From a virus, in the IMG/VR virus record IMGVR_UViG_3300042355_000033, positions 1 through 25,137 of that record: 25,137 nt of DNA. One strand, written 5' to 3'. The position numbers and the translations under genes were made by a program. Below are positions 15,032 to 22,073 of the stretch, in pieces; the stretch's first letter is position 1, and the number at the start of each line of letters is the position of its first letter. A model generated the notes under the pieces. It did not search any database. It saw nothing but the letters and a program-made list of their open reading frames with translations, and was not told where the DNA came from.

Positions 15032-15400
15032 ATGGCGCACTTTGCTGAACTTGATAGCAACAATGTTGTGTTGCGAGTTGTTGTGATTGACAACAAAGAT
15101 ACGGCTGACGCCAGCGGTATTGAGAAAGAACACATTGGCGCTGCATTTTGCGAACGACTATTTGGCGGCACTTGGAAACAAACTAGCTATAACGGGAACA
15201 TCCGCAAGAACTATGCGGGTGTTGGTTACAGTTATATGCCTGCGCCTATTGATGGTTTTGCTCCTCCTCGCCCATATCCAAGCTGGAATCTTGATCCTGA
15301 TGATTGCCAGTGGGTTGCGCCAGTACCTATGCCTACCGATGATCAGTCTTACGCTTGGAATGAAGAAACGCAATCGTGGGAGGTGACAAATGGGAATTAA
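15032..15400 (+). CDS. Conserved phage hypothetical protein (122 residues)
   Basis: A 122-residue protein with the sequence style of a widespread cyanophage and aquatic-phage family: MAHFAELDSNNVVLRVVVID at the start, TWKQTSYNGNIRKNYAGVGY in the middle, then PPRPYPSWNLDP and CQWVAPVPMP. It is often located in tail-fibre regions and lacks an assigned function. ATG 15032 is immediately after the oxygenase stop with GGAGG at 15022-15026, so the start is secure. The Trp/Tyr/Pro-rich C-terminal part may bind carbohydrate or another fibre protein, which is speculation. Confidence 0.85.
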   Translation: MAHFAELDSNNVVLRVVVIDNKDTADASGIEKEHIGAAFCERLFGGTWKQTSYNGNIRKNYAGVGYSYMPAPIDGFAPPRPYPSWNLDPDDCQWVAPVPMPTDDQSYAWNEETQSWEVTNGN

Positions 15401-15719
15401 TGCTTTTACCAAAACTGGTAACACTGTCACGTTCTTGGCAGCCACCACTGCCCCGACTGCGGTTCAGTGTTCGTCTACAACTATTGGCGGCAATCAATAT
15501 CGGATTATTAACGCAGGAACCATTACTGTATTTCTAGGTTATGGCACGACTGCTGACGCAGCTAATAGTTCGGCGCAAGTTGTTACCAGTAGCCAAGCGG
15601 CATTTCCGCTGTTGCCAAACACGGATGAGATTCTGACGTTTGTTCCAAATGCGTATTTCACTGGCATCACGTCATCCGGCACAGCGACTGTGTACATCAC
15701 ACCTGGCGATGGCCTATAA
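15390..15719 (+). CDS. Small beta-rich virion/fibre-associated protein
   Basis: A 109-residue Thr/Ala/Val-rich protein with a beta-strand pattern (FTKTGNTVTFLAATTAPTAV at the N-terminus, ITSSGTATVYITPGDGL at the C-terminus). It has no Lys/Arg-rich segment or membrane helix. The GGAGG before ATG 15390 is strong, and the gene overlaps the end of the previous one by 11 bases. Composition resembles the small proteins at 8040 and 8382 and the fibre-like genes nearby, so it is most likely a virion component. Not recognised. Confidence 0.72.
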   Translation: MGINAFTKTGNTVTFLAATTAPTAVQCSSTTIGGNQYRIINAGTITVFLGYGTTADAANSSAQVVTSSQAAFPLLPNTDEILTFVPNAYFTGITSSGTATVYITPGDGL

Positions 15720-15728
15720 GGAGTAATC

Positions 15729-16358
15729 ATGCTAAAGGTTGCAGGCGGTGTAAGCGGTGGTGGTTCAGGCACAGTAACCCAAGTTAATACAGGTACTGGC
15801 TTAACTGGTGGCCCTATTACGACCTCCGGTACGATTGCGCTTGCAAACACAGCAGTCACCGCAGGTACTTATGGCACTGCAACCCAGGTTTCCCAGGTAG
15901 TAATAGATGCCCAAGGCAGAATCACCAGCGCCTCTAACGTAGCTATCGCTATTTCTAACAGCGCTGTGTCTGGCCTTGGCACAATGTCTACGCAAGATGC
16001 CAACAATGTCACGATCACTGGCGGCACTGTCGGAAATGCGACACTTACCAACGTCAACATTACCAGTGTTGCCGCTACGTTTCCAAATAACTACTTAGCA
16101 AACAGTTCAACGACACTGGGTAATGCTGTTCTAACGCTAGGCAGCACAACTAGCAGCGTTGGCAATCTTACGCTTTCCAATGTCACCATTTCTAGCGGAT
16201 CAGTAACGGCAAATGTAACGTCAAGCAATGTCAATTTGACAGGCACAACGTCTGCTAACGCTACTTTTGCGACTTCTAGTCTGCCATTAGTACCAGAGGG
16301 CTACATTACCGTCCAAATTGGTGGTGTAAATAAGAAAATTCCTTATTACGGTGTGTAA
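15729..16358 (+). CDS. Fibre-like structural protein with shared beta module
   Basis: A 209-residue protein. The N-terminus includes VNTGTGLTGGPITTSGTIAL, a pattern widespread in phage tail fibres, followed by QVVIDAQGRITSASNVAI. Residues about 95-170 hold repeats such as NNVTITGGTVGNATLTNVNI and LTLSNVTISSGSVTANV; the latter matches the 11957 gene. The C-terminus YITVQIGGVNKKIPYYGV resembles the ending of many fibre proteins. SD AAGGAG lies at about 15718-15723. It is likely a trimeric tail fibre or appendage shaft. It is short for a full fibre, so it may add to another subunit. Confidence 0.75.
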   Translation: MLKVAGGVSGGGSGTVTQVNTGTGLTGGPITTSGTIALANTAVTAGTYGTATQVSQVVIDAQGRITSASNVAIAISNSAVSGLGTMSTQDANNVTITGGTVGNATLTNVNITSVAATFPNNYLANSSTTLGNAVLTLGSTTSSVGNLTLSNVTISSGSVTANVTSSNVNLTGTTSANATFATSSLPLVPEGYITVQIGGVNKKIPYYGV

Positions 16359-16583
16359 ATGGAAGGTCAGATGCTATTTAATCTTGTTGTTGGTGTCGCT
16401 GCCTTCTTTGGTGGCTGGACATTAAACAACATTACACGGATGTTGAACCGTTTGGATGAAGATATTCGGGATTTGCCGCACTTGTACGTCAGTAAAGACG
16501 ATTACAAGAACGACATCCATGAAATTAAAGGAATGTTAGGCAAGATTTTCGACAAACTCGAAGGTAAGGCTGACAAAGTATGA
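16359..16583 (+). CDS. Small membrane-anchored protein, possible lysis component
   Basis: A 74-residue protein with one N-terminal membrane segment, LFNLVVGVAAFFGGWTL (about residues 6-22), followed by a charged helical tail that looks like a coiled coil (LDEDIRDL, then EIKGMLGKIFDKLEGKADKV). This layout occurs in phage proteins sometimes annotated as holin-like or spanin-like, but no lysin or spanin partner is next to it, so a lysis role is tentative. ATG 16359 starts right after the previous stop and has no SD; translation is probably coupled. Confidence 0.7.
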   Translation: MEGQMLFNLVVGVAAFFGGWTLNNITRMLNRLDEDIRDLPHLYVSKDDYKNDIHEIKGMLGKIFDKLEGKADKV

Positions 16584-16924
16584 ACATGGAGACTCTTAGC
16601 ATCGTGAAGTTCGGCGATAAGGACTCGCTAGGAGAGTTTTTGTTCGAAAACGGTGTTCAGCACAAGTTATTCCAAGAAACCTTCATGGATGCAGGCTTTA
16701 CAGTGCCTGTTTTTCCTCTAATTGACGCCGATATCGACAATTTGGATGACTGGTTGCAGGTTCATCAGGTTGAACACCAGGCTTTTGCGAACCTTTTAGG
16801 GCTGAATAATCCCTTCAATTTGATCGATACAGACTGGAATAGAGAAGAAGATTTCTATGACTGGATAGCCAGTCACTTGTACATTCATGAACAGATTGTT
16901 GCTGCCCTTGAATTGGAAAATTGA
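16580..16924 (+). CDS. Conserved acidic phage hypothetical protein (114 residues)
   Basis: A 114-residue acidic protein rich in His, Trp and Phe. Landmarks are SLGEFLFENGVQHKLFQETF, the FPLIDADIDNLDDWL segment, and EEDFYDWIASHLYIHEQI. The pattern repeats the idea of WL/His-helix pairs (DWLQVHQVEHQAFANLLGL, then DWIASHLYIHEQI), which may be an internal duplication. Similar proteins occur near structural genes in other phages as far as I recall. ATG 16580 overlaps the previous stop. No function can be assigned. Confidence 0.78.
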   Translation: MNMETLSIVKFGDKDSLGEFLFENGVQHKLFQETFMDAGFTVPVFPLIDADIDNLDDWLQVHQVEHQAFANLLGLNNPFNLIDTDWNREEDFYDWIASHLYIHEQIVAALELEN

Positions 16925-16926
16925 TT

Positions 16927-17259
16927 ATGGCTATGCTTCCCCAACCAAATAGAAATGTTGCGATGCAACAAAACGCTGATGTTATGCAAGCCATGCAAGG
17001 TGGCGGCGGTGCTATGAGCAATCCGCAAACGCAGCAGGCTAGGGAAATGATTATGCAGCTTATGGAGCAGACTGGTCTAAACGCTAATCAGCTAAAAGAG
17101 TTGGGAAAGTTGGCAGAAATGAGCATCCAGGATCAGCAGGTCTATCCAATGTTTATGGAAAGACTTAGACGCTTTGGATTAAGCGATGCTGAAGGGTTGC
17201 GCGGTGATATTGATTACCAAGCGCTTGCGATCTTTGCAACTGCTGCGAAATTGATTTAA
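16927..17259 (+). CDS. Hypothetical Met/Gln-rich helical protein
   Basis: A 110-residue protein from ATG 16927; the reading frame also opens with TTG at 16921, but GGA at 16915-16917 fits ATG 16927 better. The first 40 residues are Gln/Met/Asn-rich with a GGGG turn. The rest is helical (REMIMQLMEQTGLNANQLKE, then LGKLAEMSIQDQQVY). It precedes the four large internal-protein candidates and may be a minor virion protein of the same group. Not recognised. Confidence 0.72.
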   Translation: MAMLPQPNRNVAMQQNADVMQAMQGGGGAMSNPQTQQAREMIMQLMEQTGLNANQLKELGKLAEMSIQDQQVYPMFMERLRRFGLSDAEGLRGDIDYQALAIFATAAKLI

Positions 17260-17270
17260 GGGAAAACAAC

Positions 17271-19538
17271 ATGGAAGCTTCTCAGCACGTTGCCAGACTG
17301 TTCCTGCGGGATTTGGGTAGAACGCCAGACCCTGCTGGACAAGCATTTTGGGAAAATAGGGCAAAAGAAGTTTCTCCTGCCCAACTAAATGTCGAGTTTC
17401 GTGAAGCCGCTAAACAGGAAAACCCGCAGGCTGGTCAGCCGCGAGGTAGCGGCATGGGAACCGATCCTTACTCAAGAATTGCACTTCCTGGAGAAGAAGG
17501 TTATAGACCAGATAAATCAACCAACTTTTTCCAGCAGCTTGCTCCTTTTATTGTTCCCATTATTGGCGCTGTTGCTCCTGCGTTACTTCCCGCTATTGGT
17601 TCTGCGTTAGGCGCTACAGGCGCTGCGGCAGCGGCTGTGGGCGCTGGTGTTGTTAATGCCGGAGTTACTGCCGCTACAGGTGGCTCTGCAAGTGACATTC
17701 TAAAAGCAGGTCTTGCGGCTGGCGCTGGTACTTATGCTGGTAGCGCAGCAGGCCAGGCTGTTAAGAGCGCTCAACAAGCGGGAACTCTTAGCGGAACTGT
17801 AGGCGGTAGCGCTACATTACCTGCGGTTGCTGCTGGTGCGGCTGGCGCTGGCACTGGTACGTTGATTCAAACGGGCGATCTTGGTCAGGCAGGATTGGCT
17901 GCGATTGGTGGTGGTATTGGTCAAGGAATAGGTGGCGCGGCGCTTGATGTGCTGCCGGATGATGCGAATCTCACGCTGAAGTCTGGTTTAGCTTCTGCTG
18001 CTGGTGGTGCTGGTGAAGCCGCTGTCACAGGCCAAGACATCGGCGCAAGCGCTCTTGTAAGTGGTTTGGCGGGCGCTGGTCAGGATTACATCACCGAACA
18101 AAGACTAAGGGCTGCTGAAACGGCAGCTACGCCATCAGCAAATCAGTTTGCCAACATTGAAGACATCATCAAACAAGCCTACGTTGATCCATCTTCCAAG
18201 GTAGAGGTTGCTCAAGCTATGGGAGCGCCTGCTGGCGGTGCAGCTTTGGCAAACGCAGTAGAAGCTTCTATTGTTAGAAACATGGTCACACAGCTACCAC
18301 AGTCGATACTGGATAAGATCGTTGCTAATAGCACACCGTTGCAACAAGTGTTGGCTGAGACTGAGCGCCAAAGATTAATACAGAGCGGAGCATCGACGCT
18401 AGATAAAATCGTTTCTGCTACTGAGCGACAAGGCGCAGGATCGCTGCTAGATAGAATCATAAGCACCGCAGAAGGTAGATCGCAGTTGCTTAAAGACATA
18501 ATTGCGAACACGCCTGAGTTTGCTAAGAAATATGGCAACGAAGCAACAATTCAGTCTTTGTCAGACGCTGGCGCTTCTACTGCTGCTAGAACAATTGGTG
18601 GCGCTGCTGCTTTGCTAACCCCTGGCAATATTTTTCAAGAAACGAATGAAGAAGCAGAGTTGGCTGCACGTCGACTCGGCGATCCCAACTTTAATCCAGC
18701 CGAGGTTTTGCCTACTGTAGAGGTTATTGCCCCTCCTGGAGAATTTGGCGTAGACCTTACAAGAACTGTGCTGGTTCCGAGGACTGGTGGCGGCATTGAT
18801 CCATTTGGCAACATTTCTCCACAGCGTGATTCGGTTCAATCGCTTTATGACCGTTACTTAAATCGTGAAGCAGATCAGGCTGGACGCGAGTTCTGGCAGC
18901 AAAGGGCTACAGAAGTAAGTCCTGATCAATTGCAAAGAGAGTTTGAAGAAGCGGCAAGACGCGAATTGACTGCGCCTGGCACACAGGCCGGAACACAAAC
19001 TCAAACAAATACGCAGACACAAACCGCAACACAGACGCAGCCATCGACACAAACTCAAACCGGAACACCTAGAGGTAGTAGCGGCGGCGGTGGTGGCGGC
19101 GGTGGAACGGCAGGCGGCACTACATCAACCATTACTGATCAAGATAGAGAAATTATCAATCTGACAGGAATTGACAGTGAAGGCCCAACGGTAACTGGCC
19201 CACCCGCACCTACCGATACTACTGGCGGTGACGAAACCGGTGGCGATGAGACTGGTGGCGATGAAACGGCTGAAGCAGACACTGGCGCTGAATCAACTGG
19301 TAGAACGCCTATCAGAAGAAAGAAGCGCAGAGGAACGGTTGAAACTAAGATGGTTCCGCTAACAACTTTATTGGGAGCGCCGCTTATGATGCCTGGCTCA
19401 AGCGCGTTAGCCCAAGCATTGAGTGTTGGTGACGCTGGTGGTTCTTATATGGATAAGAAGGGTAGAAAGCGTCAGCCTGTTTGGAACGTCGAATCGTTGA
19501 AACTATCAGATGAATTAGGGGGCAGTGGCTATGACTAA
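17271..19538 (+). CDS. Large internal virion/ejection protein candidate with two DUF4214-like motifs
   Basis: A 755-residue protein. Residues 2-48 contain VARLFLRDLGRTPDPAGQAF and residues 521-566 contain LYDRYLNREADQAGREFW; both resemble the DUF4214 repeat and share the ending EVSP-x-QL-x-x-EF-x-EAA. Residues about 85-275 are Ala/Gly-rich with glycine-zipper-like hydrophobic segments (FIVPIIGAVAPALLPAIGSA) that could insert in membranes. Residues about 345-410 have repeated LDKI/LDRI-ATERQ units. The C-terminal third is low complexity: a Thr-Gln run near 575-595, a GGGG run, and three TGGDE copies, then a basic KKRRG stretch. It is first of four large genes at the place of ejection proteins. 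SD AGGGAAA precedes ATG 17271. Confidence 0.78.
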   Translation: MEASQHVARLFLRDLGRTPDPAGQAFWENRAKEVSPAQLNVEFREAAKQENPQAGQPRGSGMGTDPYSRIALPGEEGYRPDKSTNFFQQLAPFIVPIIGAVAPALLPAIGSALGATGAAAAAVGAGVVNAGVTAATGGSASDILKAGLAAGAGTYAGSAAGQAVKSAQQAGTLSGTVGGSATLPAVAAGAAGAGTGTLIQTGDLGQAGLAAIGGGIGQGIGGAALDVLPDDANLTLKSGLASAAGGAGEAAVTGQDIGASALVSGLAGAGQDYITEQRLRAAETAATPSANQFANIEDIIKQAYVDPSSKVEVAQAMGAPAGGAALANAVEASIVRNMVTQLPQSILDKIVANSTPLQQVLAETERQRLIQSGASTLDKIVSATERQGAGSLLDRIISTAEGRSQLLKDIIANTPEFAKKYGNEATIQSLSDAGASTAARTIGGAAALLTPGNIFQETNEEAELAARRLGDPNFNPAEVLPTVEVIAPPGEFGVDLTRTVLVPRTGGGIDPFGNISPQRDSVQSLYDRYLNREADQAGREFWQQRATEVSPDQLQREFEEAARRELTAPGTQAGTQTQTNTQTQTATQTQPSTQTQTGTPRGSSGGGGGGGGTAGGTTSTITDQDREIINLTGIDSEGPTVTGPPAPTDTTGGDETGGDETGGDETAEADTGAESTGRTPIRRKKRRGTVETKMVPLTTLLGAPLMMPGSSALAQALSVGDAGGSYMDKKGRKRQPVWNVESLKLSDELGGSGYD

Positions 19539-20625
19539 ACAAATTGCAAAACTACTGAAGGCTACTTTCCAAGAGAGTAGCGACCTCAAGCAAATCGCTA
19601 AAGAACTCGCCGGAAAAGGCAGGGGTGGTGACAGTATGCTTGTGCATATAACGCCCAAAGAAGCGTATATGCTGAAAAATGCTGGTGGTGCTGGCACGAT
19701 CAACCCTGATACTGGGCTGCTAGAGTTTTACGATGGCGGCTTCAAACTAAGTGATTACGCCGATTTTGAAGCGCCTAATGTCAGCACTGGTGGATATGGA
19801 AGTTCAAGAACGGCGTCAGTAGCAACTCCAGAAGTAGGTGAATTTACTCCTGTTTCCCCTTATAGTTTTTCGTCTAACACGCCACAAATAGATTTAACGC
19901 CACCAGAGACAGCGCAGTATTACGGCGCAGACCTTCCACAACAACGGTTGTATCCATCAGTTAATTTTACGCCCCGTCCTGCGCCTATTGACGTGAGTAC
20001 GGACACAGGTTTTGTTCCTTCCACTCGAACGCTAGATGTTCAGAATCCTTATGGCCCTGGCAGTCCTACAGAATATGGTTTTGAACCAGTTTCTCTGTCA
20101 GAGAGAGTTAAGTCCACACTGACTAGCCCAAGAGTTCTTGAAAACATAACTATGGGTGGTTTAGCAGCGTTGCCTGGCATTATTGCTTCTCGCAATGCGG
20201 CTAAACAAGGTCAGCGTGCTAGAGAAGATATGGAGAAGATGGCTACGCCTTATCGTCAGCGCAGCGCAGAGTTACTTGCTCAAGCGCAGTCTGGTGAACT
20301 AAGCGCTGGAGAACAGCAGCAAATCCAAGCCATGCAAGCGCGACTAGCACAGGGCGCTGCCGGTCGTGGAGGCCCAGGCGCAGAACAAGCGCTGAATCAA
20401 TTAGAAGTCTTCCGTCAGCAGTTGTTGACTGACAAATATAGATTAGGCCTGCAAGTAGCTGGAATTGCTGATCAGATTGCAACTGGCGCTATTAAGGCAG
20501 GGTTGCAGGCAGATCAGTATGTTAGCGAATTGACAGGTAACTATTTCTCTAATGCTATGCAAATGGCAATGCAGGGAATGACTGGTAATCAGCCAAGCAT
20601 GGCTAGAAGACAGCTAGGAGCGTAA
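19531..20625 (+). CDS. Structural/internal virion protein (INPDTGL motif)
   Basis: A 364-residue protein from ATG 19531; GTG at 19525 is in frame, but AGGGGG at 19517-19522 sits eight bases from ATG 19531 and only two from the GTG. Residues about 34-67 contain DSMLVHITPKEAYMLK and GGAGTINPDTGLLEFY, a motif common in phage structural proteins. The middle is Pro/Ser/Thr-rich and probably flexible, then a short hydrophobic stretch (GGLAALPGIIAS, about 208-219) and a long helical C-terminus with Gln/Ala coiled-coil character. It overlaps the previous gene by eight bases. The arrangement suggests an internal or tail-adjacent virion protein. Confidence 0.78.
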   Translation: MTKQIAKLLKATFQESSDLKQIAKELAGKGRGGDSMLVHITPKEAYMLKNAGGAGTINPDTGLLEFYDGGFKLSDYADFEAPNVSTGGYGSSRTASVATPEVGEFTPVSPYSFSSNTPQIDLTPPETAQYYGADLPQQRLYPSVNFTPRPAPIDVSTDTGFVPSTRTLDVQNPYGPGSPTEYGFEPVSLSERVKSTLTSPRVLENITMGGLAALPGIIASRNAAKQGQRAREDMEKMATPYRQRSAELLAQAQSGELSAGEQQQIQAMQARLAQGAAGRGGPGAEQALNQLEVFRQQLLTDKYRLGLQVAGIADQIATGAIKAGLQADQYVSELTGNYFSNAMQMAMQGMTGNQPSMARRQLGA

Positions 20626-20627
20626 TC

Positions 20628-22073
20628 ATGGCAGCGATGTTTCCAACTGAAAGATCAGGCGTTCCGATGTTCGGCATGGACACGGCTGTAGACAAGGCTG
20701 CTTCTCGTAGGCAATCAGCTACTGCTGCGCCAGAAACGGCGGCTGATAAGGTTTTGTCTGACCCTATGTACCAGCAGTTTGTGGGTGAGCCTAGAGCCAA
20801 GTTGGAGAAGGCGCAGAAAGAGTATGGTTCGTTCGAAGGTGAATTAGCGGCTGATAAGGCAGCGCGTGAATCTACGCAACTAGGTCGTAGACAAGAAGCT
20901 TTTGATACTTACGCAGAAGCAGTAAAAGCGCCTGAATTACGCGCTGAACGTACTCAGTTGGAAGAACGCGCTGGTGAAGCGTTTGTGCCAACGCAAGAGA
21001 ATGTTCAGGACATGACAACCATCTTTAGCTTGATTAGTGTGCTTGGATTCGCGATTGGTGCTGGTGGCAAGAGTAATGCTATTGGCGCAATGAATGCTAT
21101 GAACGGCATGATGCAGGGATACCAACAAGGCAGGCAAGATCGTTACTTGCGCGAAAAGGACTTGTTTGAAGCCAACGCTAAAGCCATTAAGACCAAGATT
21201 GATTCGTTAAACAGCCGCATGGTAGACATTGCCAAGCTTGCTGCGGTGGATATGGAAAAGGCAAACATGGAAGCAGATATGCTGTTTGCCCAAGAAGGTG
21301 CTGATTTCCTAAAGCAGTACAAAGACAAGGTTGGCTTGGTCAACACCATCAAGATGTTGCAAGAGCAGGTCAAGGGTGGAGAGAAACTATTTGAGTTTAT
21401 CGAAAAAGAAAGAACCCGTGCTGCTGAGAAAGAGTCGCAACGTAAGTTCCAGCAAATGATGCAAGAAGACCGTCAGCAGAATGCGCGTGATATGAAATAT
21501 CTTGCTGCCAGCTTGAGAGGTGATGGCGGTAGAGGCGGTCAAAAACTTACTGAAAAAGATCGTTCGGCGCATCGTCTGCGTGAGAACTTGATTCCTGAGT
21601 TAGAAGAAGGTATTGACACTCTTGACCGCTTGAACAAAGAAGGTCAATGGACAAAGATGACTGCCCTGCTAGGGTTGGACACCAGAGCCGCAGAAGCAGC
21701 ATTCAAGGATGATCCAGAAGCCCTAAAGCTAATTAGAACTTTTGCCTTCTTCCGTAGTAAAGAATTTGAAACTGGCGGTAAGGCGCTGACCAGAATAGAA
21801 GATCGAATTCTTGCCCCACTGTATAGGTCGGACTGGCGTGTTTATGAGGCAGTCAGAAATGCAATGGTTCAAGGCGTATCTGAAATGTCGAGAGAGAAAT
21901 CAAGACTGGAGGAACAATTCCCAGGCTTGGGTGGTGGCAGTGATCGTCGCAACGAAATGCCAGCCCCTAAAGCTATGCCAAGCGGTGACAAACTGAAGGC
22001 TTACTCGGATGCTAACTTTGGTGGCGATCAAAACAAAGCTAGAGACTTCTTACGTTCACAGGGGTATCAATAA
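20628..22073 (+). CDS. Internal virion protein candidate, coiled coil with membrane segment
   Basis: A 481-residue protein. Residues about 40-115 are charged helices, residues 131-166 form a hydrophobic Gly/Ala/Met-rich segment (TIFSLISVLGFAIGAGG, then AIGAMNAMNGMMQGY), and residues about 175-300 form a long coiled coil rich in Lys, Glu and Gln. The C-terminus ends SDANFGGDQNKARDFLRSQG plus YQ, a motif I recall at the ends of other phage internal proteins. This is the layout of an ejected podovirus protein that crosses the host envelope. SD AGGAG at about 20616-20620 precedes ATG 20628. No enzymatic motif is seen. Confidence 0.78.
   Translation: MAAMFPTERSGVPMFGMDTAVDKAASRRQSATAAPETAADKVLSDPMYQQFVGEPRAKLEKAQKEYGSFEGELAADKAARESTQLGRRQEAFDTYAEAVKAPELRAERTQLEERAGEAFVPTQENVQDMTTIFSLISVLGFAIGAGGKSNAIGAMNAMNGMMQGYQQGRQDRYLREKDLFEANAKAIKTKIDSLNSRMVDIAKLAAVDMEKANMEADMLFAQEGADFLKQYKDKVGLVNTIKMLQEQVKGGEKLFEFIEKERTRAAEKESQRKFQQMMQEDRQQNARDMKYLAASLRGDGGRGGQKLTEKDRSAHRLRENLIPELEEGIDTLDRLNKEGQWTKMTALLGLDTRAAEAAFKDDPEALKLIRTFAFFRSKEFETGGKALTRIEDRILAPLYRSDWRVYEAVRNAMVQGVSEMSREKSRLEEQFPGLGGGSDRRNEMPAPKAMPSGDKLKAYSDANFGGDQNKARDFLRSQGYQ

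Noticed and set aside
16921-17259. TTG start at 16921
   Set aside because: ATG 16927 in the same frame has better spacing from the GGA upstream.
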